Positions 8,601 to 17,738 of a stretch of 64,000 nt of DNA are shown here, in pieces (position 1 is the first letter of the stretch; the number at the start of each line of letters is the position of its first letter). The DNA is from Leishmania donovani (taxonomy: Eukaryota > Euglenozoa > Kinetoplastea > Trypanosomatida > Trypanosomatidae): the NCBI RefSeq assembly GCF_000227135.1, contig NC_018247.1, forward strand, positions 339,055-403,054. The letters are read 5' to 3'. The translations under genes and the position numbers were made by a program. The notes below the pieces were generated by a model. That model did no database searches. It was not told the origin of the DNA and saw nothing but the letters and a program-made list of their open reading frames with translations.

Positions 8601-10396
8601 ACGATGGCCTGTGTGGCCAGGGCCTCGGCAGCAGCGACCCTGGATGGGGCGCCTTGGCAACAGCGTCTGGGCAACGCTGTGAGCGAGGCCAACCACGCGC
8701 ATCCGGCAGAGCGGCCCGTCTGAATAGGGATACCTCTGCCGGTGTTGCTGGTGCTGGTGGTGACGATGATCCCTGCGCAGAGGCATTTCTGCGTGTAATT
8801 GGTCCGCGCGCGTGTGCGATGCTCATTCAAGAATTTTTGAGCTTCGTGTGGAACGACATTGTCAACCAGAGGTTTCAACGCTACGGCACGTTCACGCTTC
8901 TTCCCGGCGACCTCGTGAGGGCCGGCGGGGTCACGGCCGCGGCCTTGCACGACAGTAGTGAAGGAGATGCAGCGATGATCTCGCCGTTGGTCCACGCCTC
9001 CCGCGGCGAGATCGAGCGCGGAGCGTTTTCGGTGTGGGATTTGGTTCTGCCGCTGCCTGGCGCCGGCATCCGCCTTCCACAGAACCACACGGAGGACTTG
9101 TATGTGGTGGCGTTGCAGCGATACGGGCTTCCGTTCGATCCCGAGTCGCGACAGTGGCGCTGCTTCAAGCCGTCACCGCTCGCGCGCGACGGAGGGGAAC
9201 CAGCGAGGGCCAGGGTGGCGGCGGAAGGCGGGCCCCTCAGCGGCGCGCCTCTGTCTCCGTACTACAATCTCACCTCCACCTTTGCGCTGATGGAGGAAGA
9301 GCTGGGCTCTCGCACGCTGAGCACGGACGCGCTCCCATTGTATGGTGAAGGTCAAGGGGGCCGCTTTGGGGCCAGTGATGCCAGCCTGCAGGCGGATGTC
9401 GGATTGAATGCAGTGGATCTGAGGCCCGACTTACGCGCTGGCGGCGGCAACCCGCTCGGCCTCACCATCGGCGCCTCGTATCGCCATGTGCTAGTGCGGC
9501 CAACCGCCGACACGATGCAGTGGCGATTCCTGAAGGGAGTAGTTGGTGACCCGTACCAGAGATGGGGAATGACTACCCAAGCACAAGTTCGAGCACTCGA
9601 TGCTGTGCAGCTGGCGAGCGCAAGCTTCGCCGCCGACGCGGAGCCGGCGTGGATATTTCCGTCGCCTTCTGACGCGCTCACCTCGGTGAACGGGCGTGGT
9701 GTGCCGCAGCTGCTAAATGTGGAGTCAGGCGTGTCGTTGGAGAAAGAGGAGGTGGAGGACGGATCCCAAGGTGACACGGCGACACAAGCGAGCGTGCCTC
9801 AAGCGGCGCCAGCCGGCATCGAGGCCTCGCAGAGAGGCAGCCGGACTAGAGATACCGACCCTTTGATAACAGCAGCGGCCAGGACGGCCGCCGGGTACCG
9901 CCATCAGCGGCGCTGGACCGGCACCTCGCAGCTGCTGCAAGCGCCGTCGTCCGCCGGGAACTCGTTGACGTCTAGATCAGAGACGAAGCACCAGCTGGCT
10001 CTCCGCCGTCGAGCGCCACCGGCGCCATCGTGGCTACCGCGGCACCACGGCAGTGTGCTGCAGCTACGTCTGCGTCTCCCATGCGGCGTGTATCCGGGCA
10101 TGCTTGTGAGAGAGCTCCTCAAGATGGACGTGAATACGCCGGATGTTGTTGACCTCGACAGAGCTGCGTCGTCGTCCTTGCGCACCGACCGCCGCGCACA
10201 GTCGTGGCAGGATCTTACCGCAGACCAGAAGGCCACCTATCAGAAGTGGATCGCGAAGCGTCGTCAGCAGCGACGGTTCCTGCAGCAGCCGCGCGCAATC
10301 AGCCTCGCCTTGCTGCACCAACAGATCTTCCGTAGCAGTGGTATCCGGCAGAGCTTGCTTCCAACGCTGCGCAGCTACGATAGCGTGTCAAAGTAA
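5672..10396 (+). CDS. TruD/PUS7-family pseudouridine synthase-like protein, 1574 aa
   Basis: The TruD/PUS7 family isomerises uridine to pseudouridine in tRNA and other RNAs. Family segments appear in order: ADFVVVE (about residues 488-494), AGTLENGTHSFQ (574-585), NYYGPQRF (867-874) followed by LLKGEYKAA, LLPGDLV (about 1076-1082), VLPLPG (about 1125-1130), and a C-terminal LRLPCGVYPGMLVRELLKMD segment (about 1467-1486) that matches the PUS7 C-terminus. The protein is far longer than usual (human PUS7 is about 660 residues), swollen by insertions including a Lys-rich stretch at about 775-797. At the catalytic motif, where the family has Lys-Asp, this reads Leu-Glu (Glu578). The first ATG is at 5672; upstream extension uses only GTG. 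The N-terminus is basic and could target mitochondria. Family assignment is strong; activity is uncertain. Confidence 0.82.
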   Translation: MNRSKWTLRRLILGLSVEDAQSKFDTPESRSILRVAHERYNQGIYHELHIAQRQRNGLAPERKCHISRFTKPSVPGFQAYLKGSPDDYVIREVWDEDDNVDLESGAVRAKNEVALSHSSAISSARAVSPKITQEQDAFRTTKALILRTLASALQLIMESVLSELKGRRQSGTLLSKEHQGSVVNRLMSEVAESSARSYKSLSSSSHLLEPVEMAVTLFGRRDTAEVQAFNSGAFTVPAAEGDISYSLWVAGGIVASEELMADFPFHLAKFVAPSQASSPSHRLPHVEVEIYFSSELFQLEKTIGPNGVRALRSFIGKAMMKQHEPTPTSTTLLLAASGEKERDLYNIYDSSRDNGEVRIPWIRKVVTKVSTVTGVVFSAEDSDENPSVDRMRASVRSVWRAWGHLVKDLHVHGDLDYLYVSISRQQEWEGNEAYISELKKLEAARDAEESAGPVVETANVSRTLSLGNAATFAAADVARKARKMYLPISADFVVVECTLERKGLPHNMVVEDIVSTLTEMQQEQMEMQRLCVLDAMAIQVEESEAKPSSSSCAVQTRDKIVPVLYEPKIVVSHAGTLENGTHSFQRIRIRGSCLAHVEALAAALQDESGSYFTDRSLPFSTASATLATTGSSGDQNNQVGGSSLPKNLSFRAVRAPSAHQRLTGHSAPCTSAVGDKLGDPTSCSRHSRSQTLTFAADSSTLVTDDERQFWKENYYRLSEMKVIYHDRVDAADALGQSWQSLPPRVHEHLALLNRRLAPGDSAANQDHDEDGGTTASGKRKRKKGGKKTKRKTAEKKEAAATAALGLAPEKLFEYLCTDMEAESARHDLRAGDCMGYDYLLNLRRIPDKHLPLVAPAVASVASKGFINYYGPQRFATYTRMNMHPGLHLLKGEYKAAAHILVQQFYLDAAMEAERQRTGQAFPRVQALHGYGGLRLPDFPRYGTRRSVAENGTPMQRVLYNALQASALLGGDEGLDGDDGLCGQGLGSSDPGWGALATASGQRCERGQPRASGRAARLNRDTSAGVAGAGGDDDPCAEAFLRVIGPRACAMLIQEFLSFVWNDIVNQRFQRYGTFTLLPGDLVRAGGVTAAALHDSSEGDAAMISPLVHASRGEIERGAFSVWDLVLPLPGAGIRLPQNHTEDLYVVALQRYGLPFDPESRQWRCFKPSPLARDGGEPARARVAAEGGPLSGAPLSPYYNLTSTFALMEEELGSRTLSTDALPLYGEGQGGRFGASDASLQADVGLNAVDLRPDLRAGGGNPLGLTIGASYRHVLVRPTADTMQWRFLKGVVGDPYQRWGMTTQAQVRALDAVQLASASFAADAEPAWIFPSPSDALTSVNGRGVPQLLNVESGVSLEKEEVEDGSQGDTATQASVPQAAPAGIEASQRGSRTRDTDPLITAAARTAAGYRHQRRWTGTSQLLQAPSSAGNSLTSRSETKHQLALRRRAPPAPSWLPRHHGSVLQLRLRLPCGVYPGMLVRELLKMDVNTPDVVDLDRAASSSLRTDRRAQSWQDLTADQKATYQKWIAKRRQQRRFLQQPRAISLALLHQQIFRSSGIRQSLLPTLRSYDSVSK

Positions 10397-11690
10397 TGCA
10401 CGACGAAGTAGACGCAGTTATTCTTGCTGTTCAGCAATGTATCTCCACACAAACGCACACACACAGAGCGAGAGCGAGACGCACCCGCCGGCCGATGAAG
10501 GTGTCTCTCTCTCCCTCCTCGCTCTTCTTCACCTCACCCCCTCGTTCAATAGAGTTTCGTCGTGTCCGTCTCGACGGCTGATCGTGTTCTTGTGGTATCC
10601 CCATCACGGCAAGGAATGCACCAACGAGACTAAAGAAACAATGCAAGCAGGCGCAGCCAACCCTGCCCGTGGCCCTCGCCACGTTTTACGGTGCACGCAT
10701 GCGCATCCATCCATCCATTCACACACACACACACATACATACATACACGTACATGTACACAGAGAACGCGAGTGGCGAATGCGGCCAGTGTTGAGAGACA
10801 CAGAGAGCTCATGGTGACGGGTGGGCACACGCTTTCGCTGCCACTGTTTTGCTCGCTCGCTTACTGCTTCTGCTTAGGTGCATGGCCATGTGGAGCTGGC
10901 GTTGCAGCCATGACCTCTCTCGCACCCGCAGCGGCTGCTGATCTGCACAGCCTTCCCCTGGCCCGGCAGTCGTCAGCGATGTGTATGTGTAGAGCCCCTG
11001 TATGTCGACCACCACTATCAGCACCCTCTCACGCAAGGAGCATGCGAGGGCGCTGTCTGTCTGTGTGTGTGGATGTGTACTGTGAAGCGATGAGAAGTCG
11101 AGCGCTCGACGAGCAAGTCGATACGCTGCATTCGCCTTTGCTTTGCTGGTTTCCTTGCCCCGCCCCCTCAGCCTCTCTTGTTCATGTGAAGTGCATGCAG
11201 AGGCGCGCTATCGGTGCACGCGCTGATACGAGTGCGATGCGCACGGCCCGCACAGACACCTACTCGCTCCTTTGCTTCGCTTGGCTCTACTCCTCTCGTG
11301 TTGCAGCTGGCTTTCTTTGTGTGCCACTATCAGTACGACCGCTTCAACGAAGCTCAGCTCGCCACCCCTTCCTCTTCCCCTTCCCATCCCCCCTCCTCCT
11401 ACCGTCACCGCCCCATCGCACGTGTGTGCTGTGTGGCTCGTCAGCGCCTGCGCTCACACAAGCATGTGAATGTGTGTGTGTGTGTGTGCGTGTGTGTGTG
11501 CCAAGCATCACTGCTTTAACTGCCTCACGTCCGACACGACAGGCAAGAGGGCTTGACTCGGATTGGGAAAGGTGTGCACACAAACATATTCGACGGACAA
11601 GGGAACCTCTGTGTGTTTTGTGTCTCTCCCCGACACACGCCTCTCTCACACACCGTGGCTGTCCATACTCCCATAAGCACGCACACACGG
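10397..11690. other. Spacer, microsatellite-rich
   Basis: Holds CA/TACA repeats at about 10721-10760, a TG repeat at about 11469-11500, and pyrimidine tracts at about 11366-11400. AGs at 11305-11306 and 11443-11444 are the likeliest acceptors for the gene at 11691. A 368-codon ORF through this region (10691-11797) is microsatellite-derived and I do not accept it. Confidence 0.5.
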
Positions 11691-12731
11691 ATGCAGAGAG
11701 ACTCCTACGCGACGATTGTGCGATACCCCAACCGGCGCAAGTTCCCGGTGCGGGTGTTGCAGATGAACGGCGCCGTGTTCCACGAAAATCTTATTGAGGA
11801 CTTCTTCATTGGATATCGCAACCGCCGCTTGGCGCTCATGACGCACACACCCGGCCAAGACCCAAGACTTCCTCGACTGCCGAAGGACATCATCGTTCCC
11901 AACTACAAAACGTTCTTGCAGATTCACCAGCCGCACTTCATGTACCGACTCCTGCCTCTGCTGAGCTCGGACGTGGAGGCCTTTGCAGCGATGCAGGCAA
12001 TCTGTGCCAGCCCGGGATCGCCATTTACGATTGAGGACCGCCTCGAATCGCAGCTGCTTAACTACCGGTTGTCCAAATTGTGCGCTGGTCGTGACAAGAT
12101 CTGCGAGTTCTTCAAGGACTACACAACTCAAGAGGAGCTGCGGATGCCCTCCGCGACGCGTGCTTTGCCGATCCAGGGAATCTTCTTCCAGGGGCTCATG
12201 CTGCGCGATGGGTGTGTGGCGACAACGTCGCATACAAGGGCTCTCACACCGGCTGCAACCGCAGAAGCGGCAGCGGCGTCGTCCTCGACAAGCACTGGCG
12301 ACAGCGGAAGAAAGCCGTCGGGAGCCGCCGGCCCAATCGACGACGGGGCAGTCGTTGCGGGAAGCACGGATGGGGGCCTCAATGGAGGTCTGCAAACCTC
12401 CTACAAGAAACGAGTCAAGGCATCCATCGCGGCCCTCCTCACCACCCATGACGTACTCAGCGAAGCTGTCATCACCCAACGGGCCCTCATGGCGAAGTTC
12501 TTCGAATCCGATTTGTACAACCAATTCGGAACGGCGTCGACGATCGCCGCGAAGGTGCGCTCGGTGGATGAACGAATGCACTTCATGGCCGTAAAGCGGT
12601 TGTGCGCGGGGCGGACGAACACGGCAGAGAATGTGCGAACTCGTGCGCACCTCCTCGAACTCGCAAGGAAGCAGAACTTACACGTGTACGAAAAGATCAG
12701 CGAAGGCGAATACGCCTACGCCGCAACGTGA
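11691..12731 (+). CDS. Conserved-looking hypothetical protein, 346 aa
   Basis: The frame carries ordinary globular composition for residues 1-165 and 245-346, separated by a Ser/Ala/Gly-rich linker (about 180-240). The N-terminus has YPNRRKFPVRVLQMNG followed by a basic, Leu-rich region. I see no signal peptide, membrane segment, cofactor motif or known signature. The C-terminal half is helical and charged (KVRSVDERMHFMAVKRL). The ATG at 11691 is the first that avoids the His/Thr-rich translation of the CA-rich leader. Function unknown; the frame is credible from composition and from the lack of any competing frame. Confidence 0.7.
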   Translation: MQRDSYATIVRYPNRRKFPVRVLQMNGAVFHENLIEDFFIGYRNRRLALMTHTPGQDPRLPRLPKDIIVPNYKTFLQIHQPHFMYRLLPLLSSDVEAFAAMQAICASPGSPFTIEDRLESQLLNYRLSKLCAGRDKICEFFKDYTTQEELRMPSATRALPIQGIFFQGLMLRDGCVATTSHTRALTPAATAEAAAASSSTSTGDSGRKPSGAAGPIDDGAVVAGSTDGGLNGGLQTSYKKRVKASIAALLTTHDVLSEAVITQRALMAKFFESDLYNQFGTASTIAAKVRSVDERMHFMAVKRLCAGRTNTAENVRTRAHLLELARKQNLHVYEKISEGEYAYAAT

Positions 12732-13276
12732 CACGAAGCAAAGGATGCAGCGAAGCGGGGTGAACAGTGGCAAGGGACCTCCGAAAGCTCGCTGTAGCGC
12801 GATAAGGCACCTCCCCCCTCCCTCGCCTCCTCCGCTGTCTCTTAGCACAACAGTCCAAATGTGGACACCCCGTGCTTCTCCGTCCGCTATACGTACCTTC
12901 CCCCGCCCCTGTCCTCGCTCACAAGCTCACGCACGGGGGCGCACGCACTTATGCTCATGTACACCGTCCTTGGCCCTCCTCCACCATCAAGGATACGCAT
13001 GAGCGGGCGTGCCTCTTATGCTCAGCTCTGTGTGTGTCTTGTTGTTGCTTGGCTTGTTTTCTTCTCCTTCACCACGTACTTCACAGAGGCATTCATGCGA
13101 TCTGGCACTCTTGTGCGCATGCGCTGCCTAAAGACGAAACACCAGGGAAGACGGAGTCGCCGACACACTTACCAGAAGTGCGGGCGAACCGAAAAGGTAC
13201 TGCTGCCACTCTCTGCGGCTCTCCCGCCCTCCGCCGCCTCTCTGTGGTGCATCGGCGCTCTTTTCTTTTGTGTTCC

Positions 13277-13317
<41 letters not shown>

Positions 13318-13787
13318 CGTACGTGTGCATGTGTCTGTCGTTGTGTGTTCGAGGTTGCTAGAGAAGACGGACACATGCGCGTTGGTGTCGACCATCACGG
13401 GAAGTCGTGCGAGAAGTGGGGTGGCCGTGCGGCTCGTCCACTTGTAACTCAAAGGTCCTTCTCTACCCTTTTCTCTCTCTCTTTCTCTCTGTATGGGGCT
13501 TCATCAGCCGCACACGGGACATACGAACACACGTGGGTGTCTCCGCTCACATTCGACACGCACAATCACCCACACATACGCAGAGCACACGCACACACAC
13601 ATTCCACCGGGCAGCGCTCCTTCTTTCCCTTCGTGTGCCCACAGGAGCGTGGCACATCATACGCAACCCGGTGACGAAGGCGTAGCGCGCCCGTCGGTTG
13701 CTCACATAAAGCAAACGCTAGAAGTGAACGAAGAGTCCCTTCGGCGAGGGAGGGGGGACACGGGGGCACAGATCGCCGGCGACTGCA
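12732..13787. other. Spacer with a 37-nt TG repeat
   Basis: A TG repeat spans about 13280-13316. A long pyrimidine tract at about 13457-13490 is followed by the first AG at 13506-13507, a good acceptor for the helicase gene at 13788 with a leader of about 280 nt. Short ORFs here encode Cys/Val or His/Thr strings and are noise. Confidence 0.5.
13457..13507 (+). promoter_or_regulatory. Putative trans-splice acceptor for the helicase gene
   Basis: CT-rich tract (13457-13490) and first AG at 13506-13507. Pattern-based. Confidence 0.45.
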
Positions 13788-16094
13788 ATGTCCTCTCTCG
13801 CGACGTGGGATGACTGCATCGGGCCTGCCAAGTGGCTCAGCGAGCCGCTGCAGCGCGTTCTGAGCTACCCGAAGCCTTTGCCGGTTCAGCAGGCCGTCAT
13901 CCCGACCATCATGCGAGCACTCATGAGCGGTGTGCCGAACGATGTCAGCCTCACCGCCCCCACCGGGAGCGGTAAAACACTTTGCTACTTGATCCCATTA
14001 GTACGCCTCCTCACGGAGTTGAAGAAAGGCGTTGATGATAACGCGCTGCGCTGCTTGATTCTCGTGCCAACGCAAGCGCTGGGGCAGCAAGTGTACCGCG
14101 AGCTGCAGCGCCTGACGCGTCCAAGCTCGATCAAAGTTGCGTGCATCTGTGCCGAGGCCGTGGATGCAGCAAGGGGCACATCGACAGATGTGGAGGCAGC
14201 AGAGGCCCGCGAGCTGGTACGGCGAGTCGTGCTGCCTCGTTTTGGCGGCTCCGAGCAGCATTCCGCGGATGGATGCGATAGTGCTGGCGAAAGTGAGGAA
14301 GACGCCGACATGGTAGACGGCGACGAAGCGGACGGCGGTGACGACGGTCACTGCTTCGCCACGCGTCAGCAACACCGTACGAGGAACACCACCGTACGGT
14401 ACTTCTCCAACGTCGACGTGATTGTTTCCACGCCGCAGCGACTTCTTCATCACCTTGACCACACGCGTGGTCTGCGCCTGGCAAGTCTGCGCTTGTTGGT
14501 GATTGACGAGGCGGACCAGGTGTTGGTCGGTAGCTTCGCCTCGCATGTGCAGAAGGTGAACGCGCGGTACGAGTTTGAGGTGCAGCAGCAGCAACGACGC
14601 CAGCTAAGGCAGCAAGAGCGCATGTGTGCGCTTCTTGCATGCGTCATGTCTTCGAACTTCGCTTCTTCTAGTGAGTCTTCCGTGGCAGCAGCCATGATAT
14701 CGCCAGCCCCGCTCCAGCGGTTGGGCAGCCTCGGTGGCGCCTCTGCGAATGCCTTCTTGGCTCGCGGTGGCCCCATCTTACACAAGGTTCTCTGCTCTGC
14801 AACGCTCTCGTCACGCATCGCACGCATCTCCAACGTGAAACTGCGCAACTGCAGCTACTACGTCCTCGACAGCAACGGCGAGGAACGCAAGGAGGAAGGG
14901 ATGGCGTCGTCGCAGCAGGCAAATTCGGGGGCAGGCGCGGCAGCAGATGGTGGCGCGGTGCTGCGCACCCAGTTCGCACTCCCGCCCACGCTGCAGGAGC
15001 ACATTATCTTTGTGGAGGACACATACCGGCCAGCAGTCCTGCTCAAGTTGGTGCACGCCTTGCGGAGCCGCATTGCGGCCACAGCTGCACGGAAGCGTGC
15101 TTCGGCTGCCGCGCGACGGCTTGCGGCCGGAATGGCTGTCTATAATGGTGACGATCGTGCTCACAGAGAGGCGGACCTTCCTCGTATAGTTGCAGCGCAG
15201 GACGCCACCATCGCCTCTGCATCATCGTCGTACCCGAACGTGGAGGACAGGGCAGGCACCGGCATCCTCATCTTCTGCGCCACCGCAGAGGAGGCGCGTG
15301 TCATGAGTCACTTCCTCGCCGCTGCCGGAGTCTCGTCTGTCGTCGAGTTCACCACTCTTTCCAGCGAGGCAGAGCGACGCCGCGCGCTGCTGGAGCGGAC
15401 GGCTGGCGCGGACGACACGGAATCTGGCGCCGAAGCCTCCTGCGTCGTAGCCTCAGACGCTCTTATGCGCGGCATCGACATCCCGAACGTGGGCCATGTC
15501 ATTATGTACCACCCGCCTGAAGCTGTGTCGCAGTACGTGCATCGCGCCGGGCGCACGGCGCGCGCGATGCGGCCCGGCCACGTGCACCTGCTGCTGAGCA
15601 AGACAGGGTCGAGCGGCAAGCAGGAGGACGGCGAGATGGCGCTGTACAAGCGGCTGTCTCGGTCACTTTTGCGAACGCTTCCGGTGTCGTATGAGCGAGG
15701 CTTCTTCCGATTTGCGGAAGCGCCGTCCGCCGGCGCGGCGACCTCAGCAACCAGTGCCGATGCCACAGCAGCCGCTGAGGAGGTTGGCTCTGCCGAGTGG
15801 TGGGTGGCTCAAGCCGGTCAGTTTCTCGTACAATCCCAGCATCAGCTACAGCGTCGGTGGGCCTCAGTTCTGGAGTCTGCCGCCACAGCGGCCGCAGCAA
15901 AGGCGAAAGCTACTGCTGCCGCGAGCAAAGGCCGCTCCACAGCAGCGGCCATCATGACCCCCAGTAGGGGCGCGGATTCAAGCCAGATGGAGGCATCCCC
16001 AGGGAGGAAGCGAGACCGCAGCGTTGTCTCTAGCACAGCCAGGGCGATGCCAGCGGCGGTGGGCAGTGGCTTGAGGGCGCGATGGCTCCGGTGA
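13788..16094 (+). CDS. DEAD-box RNA helicase, DDX51/Dbp6-like, 768 aa
   Basis: An ATP-dependent RNA helicase, probably acting in large-subunit ribosome assembly in the nucleolus if the Dbp6/DDX51 placement is right. Motifs in order: Q-motif region (about 27-32), Walker A APTGSGKT (57-64), motif Ia VPTQALGQQ (about 92-100), STPQR (about 215), DEAD (240-243, in VIDEADQ), SAT (about 337), then the second RecA domain with LIFCAT, DALMRGIDIPNV and motif VI HRAGRTAR (585-592). Acidic and Ala/Ser-rich insertions lie between Ia and Ib (about 155-200) and after motif III. The C-terminal 110 residues are Ala/Ser-rich with basic patches. All catalytic motifs are intact. Superfamily assignment is certain; the subfamily is moderate. 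Confidence 0.93.
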   Translation: MSSLATWDDCIGPAKWLSEPLQRVLSYPKPLPVQQAVIPTIMRALMSGVPNDVSLTAPTGSGKTLCYLIPLVRLLTELKKGVDDNALRCLILVPTQALGQQVYRELQRLTRPSSIKVACICAEAVDAARGTSTDVEAAEARELVRRVVLPRFGGSEQHSADGCDSAGESEEDADMVDGDEADGGDDGHCFATRQQHRTRNTTVRYFSNVDVIVSTPQRLLHHLDHTRGLRLASLRLLVIDEADQVLVGSFASHVQKVNARYEFEVQQQQRRQLRQQERMCALLACVMSSNFASSSESSVAAAMISPAPLQRLGSLGGASANAFLARGGPILHKVLCSATLSSRIARISNVKLRNCSYYVLDSNGEERKEEGMASSQQANSGAGAAADGGAVLRTQFALPPTLQEHIIFVEDTYRPAVLLKLVHALRSRIAATAARKRASAAARRLAAGMAVYNGDDRAHREADLPRIVAAQDATIASASSSYPNVEDRAGTGILIFCATAEEARVMSHFLAAAGVSSVVEFTTLSSEAERRRALLERTAGADDTESGAEASCVVASDALMRGIDIPNVGHVIMYHPPEAVSQYVHRAGRTARAMRPGHVHLLLSKTGSSGKQEDGEMALYKRLSRSLLRTLPVSYERGFFRFAEAPSAGAATSATSADATAAAEEVGSAEWWVAQAGQFLVQSQHQLQRRWASVLESAATAAAAKAKATAAASKGRSTAAAIMTPSRGADSSQMEASPGRKRDRSVVSSTARAMPAAVGSGLRARWLR

Positions 16095-17075
16095 GAGGGT
16101 GCAGCCGTTTCCTCTGGCGCGAAGGACGGTGCTCTTGAGAAGCTGAAGAGAGAGGAGGGAAAGGGTGGTGAAGCGGAGGAGACGGTTGTGATCTTCGCCC
16201 GGTCTCCACCCAACCGGCAAACACACACACACACACACATGCGTACATATACATACATGCTGATAAGCACGTCAGCTTCCCCGAGACTTTCTGTCTTCTC
16301 GTCCCCTCTCACGCACGCACGCACACACATCGCAGCCCTGGAACCGAAGTAACGGCAGACTTTGTGTGTTTCTTTCCTTCGAGCTTCGAGGACGACATCG
16401 ATCGAAGGACGTGTTCGCGAGCCGATCTGTAACGGAGCGCCTGCTTGAGCGGTCTCTGAGTCTTTTAAGTGTGCATGCTAATCCGAAGAGTCCAGCGTAA
16501 TCCACGGACAAAGAGACGAGGAAGGGAAATAGGGAGTATGTACGCCGCGGATGGCACGCAAGCAAGCCACGAACAAAGAGGGCTGATCGCAACGCCGATG
16601 CGCGTGCTCACCGTCGTAAAACGGCTGTACAGTGAGCAGAGAGAAAAAAAAAAGAGGAAAACGCATGCCGTGAGCCAGCGCCGATAACTGCAGCTGTTCA
16701 GAGCAGGCGCTGAGTAGATACGTTCACCGCTCATGAGGGGTCGTCTGACGTTCATGTATAGGGACCTGCAAAGATGCTGTGCCGATCTTCCCCCCCCCCC
16801 TGCTTCTCCACCTCCCCACCCTTGCATAAACGCACATTCGTCTTTCATTGGCTCAGGGGGCTCTCACCTCTCCGTCCGCTTCCGCCGAGCAGTCAAGGTT
16901 GCTGCCGTTGCTCTTGTCGGTGTGTGTCAGTGCCGGATTCTACAGCGCGTGCGCGTGTCTGTTTCATCACGGCACCGTACAAGACGAGCACGCCGCGCTG
17001 TCTCTCCCGCCCTTTCCTCTTTCTCTCCACACTTCCACGCCCACACGCGCACGCGCCCACATCCCTCGTTAAGCA
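16095..17075. other. Spacer upstream of the first Elf1-like gene
   Basis: Contains a CA repeat at about 16219-16238, an A-rich run near 16645, C-rich runs, and a strong pyrimidine tract at about 17000-17035. No AG occurs between that tract and 17072-17073. No gene supported. Confidence 0.5.
17000..17073 (+). promoter_or_regulatory. Putative trans-splice acceptor 2 nt before a start codon
   Basis: After the pyrimidine tract at 17000-17035 the first AG is at 17072-17073, two bases before the ATG at 17076. Use of this site would place the start codon almost directly after the spliced leader. Confidence 0.4.
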
Positions 17076-17738
17076 ATGGGTGGCAAGCGCAAGAAGTCCA
17101 ACAACGGGCCAGTCAAGAAGGAGAGCAAGTACAAGATCCCCACCCGCTTTGACTGCCCGCTGTGTGATACGAAGGCTTCCATTGTCGTCAGAATTTTTCG
17201 CGCGACTAGCGATGCCACGGTGCGGTGCCGCGTGTGCGGAACGGGCGGGACGAAACGGTGGAATGTGCTGCGCCTCGAGAAGCCAGTGGACGTGTTTTTC
17301 CGCTTCCACGAGGCGCTCATTCAGCGCGATCACGCCGACCTGCAGCAGGTAGAGATGGGTCGCGAGGCGAAGCTGAGCGTTGGCGCGCCCAACGCCGACC
17401 TTGGTGGAAGTCACAGCAGCATGGAAAAGGGGGCGTACTCTCCAGGGGACGCAGCCGTGGCGGGCTGGGCTCGGCTCGGCTCCTCTGCTGCCGCCGCTGC
17501 AACCGCGTCAGGGAGCTCGCATTCGCAGCACGTGAGGTCTCTAGGTGAGCTGCAGCGCAAGCTGACTATGCCAACGTGGCCGGGTTTCGCCACGGCGCCG
17601 ACCGCCTCGTGTGCCGTCGACCTCCGCGACGACTACGAGGGCGAGGCGGAAGGAGCAGCAGCCCACTACTTTGCTCCTCGTCAAGAGGTACACAGCGCCG
17701 AGGATGAGGATGACGAGTACGACCAGCTGTTTCAGTGA
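17076..17738 (+). CDS. Elf1-type transcription elongation factor-like zinc-ribbon protein, 220 aa
   Basis: Elf1/ELOF1 is a small zinc-ribbon factor that travels with RNA polymerase II and helps it through chromatin and damage. Residues 1-85 show the family plan: a Lys-rich N-terminus beginning MGGKRKKSNN, a four-Cys zinc site (Cys27, Cys30, Cys51, Cys54), then EKPVDVFFRF, matching the family 'EPVDVYxxW' region. The usual length is about 80-145 residues; this protein adds some 135, Ala/Ser-rich and ending in an acidic EDEDDEYDQLFQ tail. A second Elf1-like gene follows directly (18690-19568) and shares DVFFRF. Zinc-binding residues are intact. Assignment to the family is good; whether it is the main Elf1 orthologue is not decided. 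Confidence 0.85.
   Translation: MGGKRKKSNNGPVKKESKYKIPTRFDCPLCDTKASIVVRIFRATSDATVRCRVCGTGGTKRWNVLRLEKPVDVFFRFHEALIQRDHADLQQVEMGREAKLSVGAPNADLGGSHSSMEKGAYSPGDAAVAGWARLGSSAAAAATASGSSHSQHVRSLGELQRKLTMPTWPGFATAPTASCAVDLRDDYEGEAEGAAAHYFAPRQEVHSAEDEDDEYDQLFQ

Noticed and set aside
8081..9088. 335-codon minus-strand ORF inside the PUS7-like gene
   Set aside because: Shadow of a GC-rich coding frame; no motif, and the plus strand has clear family motifs.
10691..11797. 368-codon plus-strand ORF before the gene at 11691
   Set aside because: Made of His/Thr and Cys/Val strings from CA and TG repeats, and overlaps the better frame.
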